DNA of 64,000 bases, taken from Lacrimispora defluvii (GTDB taxonomy: Bacteria > Bacillota > Clostridia > Lachnospirales > Lachnospiraceae). The translations under genes and the position numbers were made by a program. The stretch covers positions 248,001 through 312,000 of the forward strand of contig JAAOXG010000001.1 in the NCBI GenBank assembly GCA_013036995.1, written 5' to 3'. How positions within the stretch are numbered: position 1 is the first letter of the stretch; the number at the start of each line of letters is the position of its first letter. Under the pieces are notes generated by a model, which saw nothing but the letters and a program-made list of their open reading frames with translations, did not search any database and had not been told where the DNA came from. Of the stretch, positions 1-7,390 are shown piece by piece.

Positions 1-450
1 CTTGCAAAAGTGATTAAGGAAAATCCCGGTAAGCATGTACTGGTGATTACCAACTCGCTTATGGCGGCAGGGGAGCTGTCTAACGTAAAACACGTGGATC
101 TGTTCCTGCTTGGTGGTCAGGTAGGCGGAAAACTGTCATCTACCATGGGAGACGTCACCATAAAGAATCTGGAAGAATGTCATGCAGATAAGGCATTTAT
201 CAGTGCCCATGGAGTAAATTTTGACGCAGGAATTACATCCATTGGTTCCCCTCAGATGCAGATAAAAAAAACTATTCTGAAAGTTTCAAAAGAAGTATAT
301 CTTCTGGTTGACAGCAGTAAATTCGGAGGCGGATATGTACTGACAGTCAGTCCGCTTTCTGAAATCAAAAAAATTATTACTGACAGTGAAATAAAGAAGG
401 AATATTTGGAGATGGCCAGACAGAGAGAAGTGGCGATCGATATTGTATAA
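1..450 (+). CDS. DeoR-family transcriptional regulator, C-terminal part (5' end outside window)
   Basis: The open frame enters from the left edge at base 1 and ends with TAA at 448-450, so only about 149 C-terminal residues are present. They match the DeoR sensor domain: VLVITNSLMAAGEL, then LLGGQVGGK, then DKAFISAHGVNFDAGITS and LLVDSSKFG, the usual order of the sugar-phosphate binding fold. The N-terminal helix-turn-helix is not in the window. DeoR-type regulators normally repress a neighbouring sugar catabolic operon and are released by a phosphorylated intermediate. The divergent isomerase and the acid-sugar operon just downstream are the likely targets; this is inference from position and from the repeated motif at 1320 and 1492. 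Confidence 0.88.
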   Translation, partial: LAKVIKENPGKHVLVITNSLMAAGELSNVKHVDLFLLGGQVGGKLSSTMGDVTIKNLEECHADKAFISAHGVNFDAGITSIGSPQMQIKKTILKVSKEVYLLVDSSKFGGGYVLTVSPLSEIKKIITDSEIKKEYLEMARQREVAIDIV

Positions 451-456
451 TAGAAA

Positions 457-486
457 GGCAGCTGCTATTTTGCAGCTGCCGATTTT
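457..486. terminator. Bidirectional intrinsic terminator between DeoR gene and tpiA-like gene
   Basis: A perfect 9-bp stem (GGCAGCTGC at 457-465 with GCAGCTGCC at 472-480) with a 6-nt loop is followed by GATTTTT. It lies between two convergent genes, and on the minus strand it is flanked by an A-rich run that reads as U-rich, so it may serve both. Confidence 0.8.
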
Positions 487-1253
487 TATGTAAGTGCCTT
501 TCGTATCAGGCAATTAAATGAGCTGGCATCCCAGGCACTTCTTCCTGTAAACAAACCGTCGACTGATGGCTGGGAGATCAATGAAACAGCATTTTCCGGG
601 TTAACGCTCCCTCCGTACAGTACGGGTATCTCATTGCCTGTCTTTCCAAATAATTCTGTCAGACAGTGTTTGATTGTCTGGTGTTTTTCTTCTGCGTATG
701 CGGCACTGGCCGGAATTCCGTTTTCACCGATTGCCCATACTGGTTCATAAGCAATCCACAGTCTGGAAATCTGTGAGACCGGAATGTTGTAAAGACCGAT
801 TTTTAATTGAGACCTGATTACCTCATCACTGATATTGTAATCTTTTTCTTTTGCAGTTTCACCAACGCAAAGAAGGGCAGTCATTCCATGGTTTAAGGCG
901 CATGCTACCTTCTGGTTTTCTTCCTCATCAGTTTCGCCAAATACATGCCGGCGTTCTGAATGACCGATCATCACCAGTCCGATGCCGATCTCCTGAAGCA
1001 TTAAGGGAGAAATCTCACCAGTGAAGGTTCCTTTTTCTTTCCAGCACATATTCTGGGCACCCAGAGTGATGAACCGGCTGTCTGTAAACTGGGAGGCTGC
1101 GTTTAATGAAGTGTAGGAGGGTATCACAAATAATTCCATGCTGTCTCTGCTGATGTCCTGTGTCAGTCCGGACAGTGTCTTTAGGTATTCCGTAGTTTCT
1201 CTGATATTTTTATACATCTTTAAATTTGTCCCAAAATAAACTTTCCTTTTCAT
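486..1253 (-). CDS. Triosephosphate isomerase homologue (TIM family), acid-sugar locus copy
   Basis: The 255-residue protein has the TIM-family landmarks: Lys12 in GTNLKMYK, the histidine motif GHSERR, the catalytic glutamate in AYEPVWAIGE, and the phosphate loop YGGSVNPENA. The start at 1253 was chosen because GGAGG lies about 10 bases upstream and the product then begins at the normal TIM N-terminus. The classical enzyme interconverts dihydroxyacetone phosphate and glyceraldehyde 3-phosphate. The first motif reads NLKM where most glycolytic enzymes have NWKM. The gene is divergent from a PdxA2/DUF1537 operon whose product should be dihydroxyacetone phosphate, so it probably is a dedicated copy feeding glycolysis. 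A tetrulose-phosphate isomerase of the EryH type, also a TIM homologue, is a possible alternative. Confidence 0.88.
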   Translation of the reverse strand: MKRKVYFGTNLKMYKNIRETTEYLKTLSGLTQDISRDSMELFVIPSYTSLNAASQFTDSRFITLGAQNMCWKEKGTFTGEISPLMLQEIGIGLVMIGHSERRHVFGETDEEENQKVACALNHGMTALLCVGETAKEKDYNISDEVIRSQLKIGLYNIPVSQISRLWIAYEPVWAIGENGIPASAAYAEEKHQTIKHCLTELFGKTGNEIPVLYGGSVNPENAVSLISQPSVDGLFTGRSAWDASSFNCLIRKALT

Positions 1254-1287
1254 AATTTTAAAGACCTCCAATCTGTTTGATAATATT

Positions 1288-1316
1288 ATTTTAAAATAAA
1301 AATGAAATAAAATCAA
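1288..1316 (-). promoter_or_regulatory. Predicted sigma-A promoter of the tpiA-like gene
   Basis: On the minus strand TTGATT (1316-1311) is followed after exactly 17 bases by TAAAAT (1293-1288), about 35 bases before the start codon. The surrounding DNA is very AT-rich, so chance matches are possible. A copy of the 14-base repeat abuts the -35 element at 1320-1333. Confidence 0.5.
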
Positions 1317-1319
1317 TAA

Positions 1320-1333
1320 AAAACGAAAGTAAA
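1320..1333 (+). promoter_or_regulatory. Candidate DeoR-type operator, repeat copy 1
   Basis: AAAACGAAAGTAAA occurs here and identically at 1492-1505, once next to each of two divergent promoters. It is followed directly by an inverted repeat, TCGAAA at 1334-1339 and TTTCGA at 1347-1352. Repeated CGAAA-type elements are typical of DeoR-family operators; the assignment to the neighbouring regulator is inference. Confidence 0.5.
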
Positions 1334-1432
1334 TCGAAAATATTAATTTCGACAATAAAAAAGATAAACTGGCATATATGCACAAAAAAGGAGAGCTTAA
1401 AATAGTAAAAAGAGAAAAAATATGAAAACATA

Positions 1433-1461
1433 TTGTAATATGCAAAAAAAAGATGTATTAT
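1433..1461 (+). promoter_or_regulatory. Predicted sigma-A promoter of the acid-sugar operon
   Basis: TTGTAA (1433-1438) and TATTAT (1456-1461) are separated by 17 bases and lie upstream of pdxA2. The second repeat copy falls about 25 bases downstream of the expected start site, a position where a bound repressor would block transcription. Confidence 0.5.
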
Positions 1462-1491
1462 TTTCTTGAGTAAATAATAAAAATAGAAAAC

Positions 1492-1505
1492 AAAACGAAA
1501 GTAAA
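1492..1505 (+). promoter_or_regulatory. Candidate DeoR-type operator, repeat copy 2
   Basis: This is an identical copy of the 14-base AAAACGAAAGTAAA element at 1320-1333, 172 bases away and on the same strand. It sits between the predicted promoter and the pdxA2 ribosome site. The rest of the 280-base gap is AT-rich with nothing else recognisable. Confidence 0.5.
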
Positions 1506-1533
1506 AGAAGGAAAAACAAAATAGGAGATCAAA

Positions 1534-2562
1534 ATGAAAGAGACGAATTTCAAACCGGTTACGGCAATTACCATGGGAGATCCTGCAGGGATCGGGCCGG
1601 AAACAATTGTTATGACTATGCTGGCACCTGAGATTCATGAATGCTGCCGCCCATTTGTAATAGGCAGCATTGAAATCCTTAAGAAAGCAGCCCAGGTCAT
1701 GAAACAGGAACTGAATTACCGGAAAATCGAAAACCCCGAAGATGCTTTATTTGAACTGGGAACAGTAGATGTTCTGGAAACGGGAAGCTATGATACGGAT
1801 TCCATCGTGTGGGGAGAAGTTCAGGCTCTGTCTGGAAAGATGAGCATTGACTGGATTATGAAATCCATTGAACTAGGTATGTCCGGCCGCATTGACGCAG
1901 TATCTACCGCCCCAATACATAAAGGAGCAATTAAGCTTGCCGGTGTTAAAGAACCGGGTCATACGGAGATTTATGAAAATTACACTCATTCTCCCTATGC
2001 CCTTACCATGTTTTCCTGTCACAAGCTGCGTGTGTTTTTTGTAAGCCGCCATATGTCCCTGGTGGATGCCTGCCACTATGCCACCAGGGATCGGGTATTG
2101 GAGTTTGTAGTTAACATTGACAAAGAGTTAAGAAATATCGGAATTGAGAAGCCCCTCATAGCAGTAGCAGCCTTAAATCCTCATGGAGGGGACAATGGTT
2201 TGTTTGGAACAGAAGAGATTGATGAGCTCATTCCAGCTGTCGAAGAGGCAAAGAAAGCAGGAATTAATGCGGTAGGACCATGTCCGGCAGATTCAGTCTT
2301 TCATATCGGTAAATCCGGGTGTTACGATGCAATTCTCTCCCTGTATCACGATCAGGGACATATTGCCTGCAAGACACTGGATTTCGAAAAATCCGTAACA
2401 TTAACCTTTGGTCTGCCATTTATCAGAAGTTCTGTGGATCATGGAACTGCATTTGACATTGCGGGAACGGGGAAGGCAAATGCGGTGAGTCTCATCGAAT
2501 CCACAAAAGTCGTATCGGAATACGCTGCTTTAATGAAGGGGAAGAAAAAGGGCGAAGCATAA
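1534..2562 (+). CDS. pdxA2: PdxA2-type 4-phosphothreonate/4-phosphoerythronate dehydrogenase
   Basis: The 342-residue protein belongs to the PdxA family: TMGDPAGIGPE at the N-terminus, PGHTEIYE, NPHGGDNG, GPCPADSVFH, YHDQGH and DHGTAFDIAG, which include the three metal-binding histidine regions. PdxA proper makes pyridoxal phosphate precursors, but members encoded beside DUF1537 kinases are PdxA2 enzymes that oxidise and decarboxylate 4-phospho-D-threonate or 4-phospho-D-erythronate to dihydroxyacetone phosphate and CO2. The kinase follows 23 bases downstream, so the catabolic role is preferred. The start has a good AGGAG site 8 bases upstream. It is the first gene of a six-gene run on the same strand. 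Exact substrate stereochemistry cannot be read from sequence. Confidence 0.9.
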   Translation: MKETNFKPVTAITMGDPAGIGPETIVMTMLAPEIHECCRPFVIGSIEILKKAAQVMKQELNYRKIENPEDALFELGTVDVLETGSYDTDSIVWGEVQALSGKMSIDWIMKSIELGMSGRIDAVSTAPIHKGAIKLAGVKEPGHTEIYENYTHSPYALTMFSCHKLRVFFVSRHMSLVDACHYATRDRVLEFVVNIDKELRNIGIEKPLIAVAALNPHGGDNGLFGTEEIDELIPAVEEAKKAGINAVGPCPADSVFHIGKSGCYDAILSLYHDQGHIACKTLDFEKSVTLTFGLPFIRSSVDHGTAFDIAGTGKANAVSLIESTKVVSEYAALMKGKKKGEA

Positions 2563-2585
2563 GTTTTTAAACAGGAGGAGACGTT

Positions 2586-3932
2586 ATGCCGGTAATAGGA
2601 GCGGTAGCAGATGATCTGACAGGTGCCACCACAACAGGTGTTCTTCTTGCCAGATCCAGGGCAAAGACAGCAGTTTTCTTTAATGAAGAGGCGGCGGAGA
2701 AGGCCAGTGGAGCACAGCGGTTAGATGCCATACTGGTCAGCAGCAACAGCAGGGCGCTTCCACCGGAGGAAGCCTATGAAAAAGTTCGTTCGGCCACCAT
2801 GGCACTTAAAAGAATGGGGATTTTGTATTTTTCTAAAAGGATTGATACCACGCTTCGGGGAGGTATTGGCACCGAAATTGATGCAATGCTGGACTGTATG
2901 GATGAAACGGCTGTAGCAGTGGTTGTTCCCGCCATGCCCCAGTCAAGACGGATTCTAGTGGGAGGTTTTTCCATCATAGACGGTACGGCATTAATTAATA
3001 CCCCTGTAGCACAGGATGTACGTACTCCTGTGTATGAAAATTACATACCACGTCTTATAGAAAAGCAGACCAGAAGGCAGGTAGGGCTGATCAAACTGGA
3101 TGCAGTCTTAAATGGCTGCGAAGAAGTGAAAAAGGAGCTCCTTAGAGAGCGGTCTGAGGGCAGTAAAGTGATTGTGGTGGACAGCATCACTCTGTCCGAT
3201 GTGGAAACAGTTGCAAAGGCCTGTGTGGAACTTGGCTGGAATGTGGTAGCGGTTGATCCGGGCGCATTTACGGCAAAACTTGCCTATTGCAGAAAATTAA
3301 TCTGCCAGGAGGAACCCAATATACCGGAAACAGAAGATCAGGAATTAAATAAGACAGTTCTGATTGCTGCTGGCAGTGCAACACCGGTAACAAAGAGGCA
3401 GATGGAGGTTCTGTGTCAGGATGAAAGAGTAAAACGGATTCCGGTAGACCCTGTGCTGTTAATCGATGGGGGGCAGAAGGGTCTGGCGGAAGTAAAGAGA
3501 GCCGCCGGGGCAGCACTTTTATATCTTGATTCAGAACGTCGTCCCAGGGCAATTCTTTTTGAAACTGCGCTGCATGGGCGGCTTCTGGATCTTGCAAAAG
3601 AGGATGAGAAACGAAACTATACAGACGGAATGAGTGCCAACCGCATTAATGCAGGGCTTGGTATGATTGTTTCCAATGTTTTAAAAGAAGCAGGTATGGA
3701 AAAAATCGCCGGACTTTATACTACGGGAGGGGACACCATGGTAAATGTGTGTTACCAGCTGGGTGTGGAATCAATAGAGGTTCTTGATTACGTAATTGCA
3801 CAGACGGATGTAGGAAGGCTTTCCGGTAATTATGAAGGACTGCCCATTATAGGCAAGGGCGGACTTACGGGAAATGACCAGACTGCAGTGGATGTAGTAG
3901 ACCGCCTGTTTCTGGAAGCAGGAAGAAAATAA
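2586..3932 (+). CDS. dtnK: Four-carbon acid sugar kinase (DUF1537 family, DtnK/OtnK-like)
   Basis: The 448-residue protein starts VIGAVADDLTGATTTG, the N-terminal signature of the DUF1537 family, and ends with the nucleotide-binding half containing TTGGDTMVNV and GKGGLTGND. Family members phosphorylate D-threonate or D- or L-erythronate at C4 using ATP. The two halves correspond to the acid-sugar-binding N-domain and nucleotide-binding C-domain, and the length is normal. GGAGG precedes the start. Its position directly after pdxA2 indicates the two-step pathway kinase then dehydrogenase. No class II aldolase (OtnC) or OtnI-type isomerase is present, which argues for the threonate/PdxA2 branch over the erythronate/aldolase branch. 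Confidence 0.88.
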   Translation: MPVIGAVADDLTGATTTGVLLARSRAKTAVFFNEEAAEKASGAQRLDAILVSSNSRALPPEEAYEKVRSATMALKRMGILYFSKRIDTTLRGGIGTEIDAMLDCMDETAVAVVVPAMPQSRRILVGGFSIIDGTALINTPVAQDVRTPVYENYIPRLIEKQTRRQVGLIKLDAVLNGCEEVKKELLRERSEGSKVIVVDSITLSDVETVAKACVELGWNVVAVDPGAFTAKLAYCRKLICQEEPNIPETEDQELNKTVLIAAGSATPVTKRQMEVLCQDERVKRIPVDPVLLIDGGQKGLAEVKRAAGAALLYLDSERRPRAILFETALHGRLLDLAKEDEKRNYTDGMSANRINAGLGMIVSNVLKEAGMEKIAGLYTTGGDTMVNVCYQLGVESIEVLDYVIAQTDVGRLSGNYEGLPIIGKGGLTGNDQTAVDVVDRLFLEAGRK

Positions 3933-3949
3933 ATTCAGGAGGCTTAGAC

Positions 3950-4414
3950 ATGAAGATAGCAATTGGATGTGATGAAGCCGCTTACAGGCTGAAAGCGGAG
4001 ATTATGAAGCATTTGGATGAGAAAGGGGTGGAGTATCAGGATTTCGGAGCAGACGAGGGGGAAGCAGTATTATATCCGGACATCGCGGTCAAAGCAGCAG
4101 AAGCGGTCGCCAGGGGGGAGTTTGAAAGAGGAATTCTGGTTTGCGGTACTGGTATTGGTATGGCAATTACAGCCAACAAGGTTCCTGGAATCAGGGCGGC
4201 AGTTTGTCACGATCCATTTTCTGCAGAGCGGGCAAGAAAAAGCAATGACGCACAGATCATGTGTATGGGGGAACGGGTGATTGGTCTGGAGCTTGCCAAG
4301 TGTCTGGTGGATATCTGGCTGTCCTGTGAGTTTTCAGGGGGCGGTTCCGGACCCAAGGTAGACCGGATCATGGAATATGAAAAAGAGTATCTGGAGAGGG
4401 CAGGAAAACCATAA
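3950..4414 (+). CDS. RpiB/LacAB-family sugar-phosphate isomerase
   Basis: The 154-residue protein carries the RpiB/LacA signature: GCDEAAYRLK near the start, the active-site CGTGIGM loop with its cysteine near residue 65, and SNDAQIMCMGERVIG. RpiB interconverts ribose 5-phosphate and ribulose 5-phosphate, but the family also includes allose and galactose phosphate isomerases and the erythritol-pathway EryI/RpiB2, which acts on four-carbon sugar phosphates. In this operon a tetrose-phosphate or related substrate is more likely than ribose phosphate; that is inference from context. A GGAGG site lies just upstream and the gene follows the kinase by 17 bases. Confidence 0.87.
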   Translation: MKIAIGCDEAAYRLKAEIMKHLDEKGVEYQDFGADEGEAVLYPDIAVKAAEAVARGEFERGILVCGTGIGMAITANKVPGIRAAVCHDPFSAERARKSNDAQIMCMGERVIGLELAKCLVDIWLSCEFSGGGSGPKVDRIMEYEKEYLERAGKP

Positions 4415-4440
4415 TCGAATGGATGGAGGTATTTAGCGTA

Positions 4441-5463
4441 ATGGGTGTTAATCATGAAGAAAAAAAAGAACTGGATTTAAATTTGTTAAACAGGATGAAG
4501 AAAATGCCGGGGGGCCTTGTCATCATACCACTAGTCATTGCAGTTTTAATTGCAACATTTGTACCACAGGCATTTCAGATCGGCGGCTATGTAACGGCGT
4601 TGTTCTATCAGGGAAATGCGGCAATGATGGGATTGTTCTTAATTGTCTGCGGATCGTCCATTAATATCAACCAGGTGGGTATGCCTCTTTATAAAGGCGT
4701 CACCTTAACGGGAATGAAGTTTTTACTTGGTATTGTAATCGGTTTACTGGTGGGAAAAGTGTGTGGAGTCAATGGATTTCTTGGCATAGCTCCCTTTGTA
4801 TGGATTGCTGCAATAACCAATTCCAACGGATCCTTATACATATCCCTGTCATCCCAGTTTGGCAACGCCACAGATACAGGTGCGATTTCCGTATTATCCT
4901 TAAATGACGGACCATTTTTTACCTTGATTGCACTGGGAGCAACTGGCCTTGCCTCCATTCCTCTTAACAGCCTGATCGCAACAATTATTCCAATCCTCAT
5001 TGGTTTTACATGGGGAAATATTGATAAGGAATTCCGTCGTGTCTGTGCTACGGCACAGCCTATTATTACCTTTTTCATGACCATATCAATCGGAGCCAAA
5101 ACAGATATGAAAACAATCATAACGGCAGGAGCCTCCGGAATTGTTCTGGGACTTATTTCTGCTGCTACCGCAGTGATCTTTTTCCTGATCTTTAACATGA
5201 TTCTTCCCAAAAAGGAAAGAAATGCAATGGGTGCAGCAATTGGTACAACTGCGCTTAACTCCGCAATGACTCCGGCAGCAGTAGCAGAAGCAGATCCAAC
5301 CATGGCGCGGTATACCGAGATGGCAACTGCCCAGTGCGCTACTGCTTCCATAATCACGTTATTCCTTTGTCCATTTATTGTAGCCTTCTTCGATAATATG
5401 ATGAGAAAGCAGAAAAAAGGTATCTATTCTCCAGAAGGCTGGGCAGCTGAAAAAGTAAATTAA
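4441..5463 (+). CDS. KdgT-type 2-keto-3-deoxygluconate/sugar-acid permease
   Basis: This very hydrophobic protein of 340 residues has about ten membrane segments and resembles the KdgT proton symporter family, with GSSININQVG after the second segment, WIAAITNSNGSLY in the middle and GTTALNSAMTPAAVAEADP near the end. The start at 4441 is preferred over an in-frame ATG at 4423, because GGAGG at 4426-4429 would lie inside the longer product and is well spaced for 4441. KdgT proteins import 2-keto-3-deoxygluconate; in this operon the cargo is probably the four-carbon acid used by the kinase. It sits in the cytoplasmic membrane. Confidence 0.85.
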   Translation: MGVNHEEKKELDLNLLNRMKKMPGGLVIIPLVIAVLIATFVPQAFQIGGYVTALFYQGNAAMMGLFLIVCGSSININQVGMPLYKGVTLTGMKFLLGIVIGLLVGKVCGVNGFLGIAPFVWIAAITNSNGSLYISLSSQFGNATDTGAISVLSLNDGPFFTLIALGATGLASIPLNSLIATIIPILIGFTWGNIDKEFRRVCATAQPIITFFMTISIGAKTDMKTIITAGASGIVLGLISAATAVIFFLIFNMILPKKERNAMGAAIGTTALNSAMTPAAVAEADPTMARYTEMATAQCATASIITLFLCPFIVAFFDNMMRKQKKGIYSPEGWAAEKVN

Positions 5464-5480
5464 ATAAATGAGGGTGCATT

Positions 5481-5975
5481 ATGAAAATTGAAGTGGCCAT
5501 GAGGGCGGAACATATTTATGATCTTCTGCTGTTTCATACCTATTCCCGGCTTTCTGGATTTCTTGTGAATGTCTTAGGTCTGGCGGTAATCGTCGCCGGG
5601 GGAATCCTGCTTTCAACCGACCGCATCGGGGTAGAAAATGCTCTTTTATATGTAGGCGCAGGTTTTCTCTTTCTGTCATGCACTCCTCTTTCTTTGTATC
5701 TTAAGTCGAGAAAGATGATTGCGGCCCCCTGCTATAAAGAAAGAACGGTATATACTTTTTTTGACTATGGATTTTCAACACAGAATGTGGGAGCGGAAAA
5801 TTCCTATTCCTGGAGCCAGGTTGAAAAGGCAGTATCCACTCCAAAGGATATTGTATTTTATGTTAATGAGGGGGAAGTGCTGATTCTCCCTAAGGAAAGC
5901 TTTCATGATTATTTTATGCCAGTGATGAAGCTGATCGCGGAGAATTTAACAAGAGATAAGATCTATATCAGATAG
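5481..5975 (+). CDS. YcxB-like membrane protein of unknown function
   Basis: The protein has 164 residues. Two membrane segments occupy roughly residues 25-70 and are followed by a soluble domain with FFDYGFSTQNVGAENSYSWSQVEKA and VLILPKESF, the pattern of the YcxB-like C-terminal domain. No enzymatic motif is visible. It lies 17 bases after the permease and 8 bases before the phosphofructokinase gene, so it is co-transcribed with the acid-sugar genes. Whether it contributes to uptake or is only carried along cannot be told. Confidence 0.7.
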   Translation: MKIEVAMRAEHIYDLLLFHTYSRLSGFLVNVLGLAVIVAGGILLSTDRIGVENALLYVGAGFLFLSCTPLSLYLKSRKMIAAPCYKERTVYTFFDYGFSTQNVGAENSYSWSQVEKAVSTPKDIVFYVNEGEVLILPKESFHDYFMPVMKLIAENLTRDKIYIR

Positions 5976-5983
5976 GAGTTGTT

Positions 5984-7231
5984 ATGAAAAATCTGTTAAT
6001 TGCCCAGTCGGGTGGTCCGACAGCAGTCATTAATGCGAGCCTGGCCGGAGTGGCAGAGGCCGCCTGTGTAAGCAGCAGGGTGGATGGCATCATGGGAGCT
6101 TTTTACGGAATACAGGGGGTATTAAATGAGCAGTTTGTAGATTTGAAAAAAGTGCTTAAAAGCTCCCGTGATTCCTCTTTGCTGTGCCAGACACCTGCTT
6201 CGCTTCTGGGCTCCTGCCGCTATCCCTTAAAACCATGGAGAGAAGATGAAGAGGAATACCAAAAACTGGTGGGGATTTTTAGAAAACACCATATATCTTA
6301 TTTTATCTATATTGGTGGCAATGACTCCATGGATACGGTATTTAAACTTTCCGAATATATAAAAGAGAAAGAAATTGCAGATATTCTGGTTGCAGGAGTG
6401 CCTAAGACCATTGATAATGATTTAGAGGGAACCGATCACTGCCCGGGATTCGGTTCGGCAGCCAAATATGTTGCGGCAACAGTGGTAGAACTGGAACGGG
6501 ATATCTCCGTTTATCCGGTTCCTGGAGTAACAATCGTAGAAATAATGGGAAGAAATGCAGGCTGGCTTACTGCCTCTTCCGCTCTGTCAAGAATAAACGG
6601 CGCATCTGGCCCGGAGTTAATTTATCTGTGTGAGACGGCATTTTCCGAGGAACGGTTTCTGGAAGATATGAGACGTGTGATGTCCCGGAAAAAGGCATTT
6701 CTCATAGCGGTCAGCGAGGGGCTGAAGGATGAAAACGGCTTTTATCTCTCAGAACAGGTACAGACGGAGCAGACCGATGCATTTGGCCACAAATATATAT
6801 CCGGAGCAGGAAAGATTCTGGAGAATCTGATCCGTTCCAGGATGGACTGTAAGGTGAGGACGGCAGAACTTAGCCTGATGCAGCGCTGTGCAGCCCATAT
6901 TGCCAGTGAAACAGACTTAAAGGAGGCATGGATGCTGGGGGGAAAAGCATTGCAGTGCGTCCTTGATGGGAGGAACGGGGAAATGGCATCTATCAAAAGA
7001 CTGTCCTCCAATCCTTATATGGTGGAGTTTACTTCCGTATACTCAGGGGAAGCCGCAAACCGGGAAAAAAAGGTACCAAAAGAAATGATATGCAGTAACG
7101 GCTGTGATGTAAATGAAAAAATGATGGATTATTTACGTCCTTTGATCCAGGGGGAACGAAGTGTGAAATATGAGAACGGAATACCTGCTCATTTGATCCT
7201 GGGGGAAAATCTGACAGGTAAAATGGCATAA
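5984..7231 (+). CDS. pfp: 6-phosphofructokinase, PPi-dependent type
   Basis: The 415-residue protein starts LLIAQSGGPTAVINASL, has GGNDSMDT where ATP enzymes have GGDGS, and has VPKTIDNDLEGTDHCPGFGSA plus VEIMGRNAGWL. The GGNDS and PKTIDND combination marks the pyrophosphate-linked group, which reversibly phosphorylates fructose 6-phosphate. AGGAG lies 8 bases before the ATG. The gene is the last of the acid-sugar operon and is followed by a terminator. Because the reaction is reversible it could serve gluconeogenic flow from the triose phosphate made upstream. The donor preference is inferred from motifs only. Confidence 0.88.
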   Translation: MKNLLIAQSGGPTAVINASLAGVAEAACVSSRVDGIMGAFYGIQGVLNEQFVDLKKVLKSSRDSSLLCQTPASLLGSCRYPLKPWREDEEEYQKLVGIFRKHHISYFIYIGGNDSMDTVFKLSEYIKEKEIADILVAGVPKTIDNDLEGTDHCPGFGSAAKYVAATVVELERDISVYPVPGVTIVEIMGRNAGWLTASSALSRINGASGPELIYLCETAFSEERFLEDMRRVMSRKKAFLIAVSEGLKDENGFYLSEQVQTEQTDAFGHKYISGAGKILENLIRSRMDCKVRTAELSLMQRCAAHIASETDLKEAWMLGGKALQCVLDGRNGEMASIKRLSSNPYMVEFTSVYSGEAANREKKVPKEMICSNGCDVNEKMMDYLRPLIQGERSVKYENGIPAHLILGENLTGKMA

Positions 7232-7244
7232 TGATTACAAGCAG

Positions 7245-7285
7245 AAAGACAGGCATTTGCATGGCGCAAAGTCTGTCTTTTTTGG
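7245..7285 (+). terminator. Intrinsic terminator after pfp
   Basis: AAAGACAG and CTGTCTTT form the stem with partial extension through TTGC/GCAA, followed by TTTTTT. It closes the acid-sugar operon 14 bases after the pfp stop. Confidence 0.75.
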
Positions 7286-7390
7286 CTTATATTTTGCAAA
7301 AAAAACTATTGAACAGGAAATAAATATGATACAATATTGATTAAAGCAGCTTATAGTTCAATTGCGAATCTTATCATGCGGAGGAAAATT

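Noticed and set aside
4689-5357. Long open frame of 222 codons on the minus strand
   Set aside because: It is the reverse of the kdgT-type permease gene, whose membrane-protein codon pattern is clear on the plus strand. No ribosome site or homology is visible.
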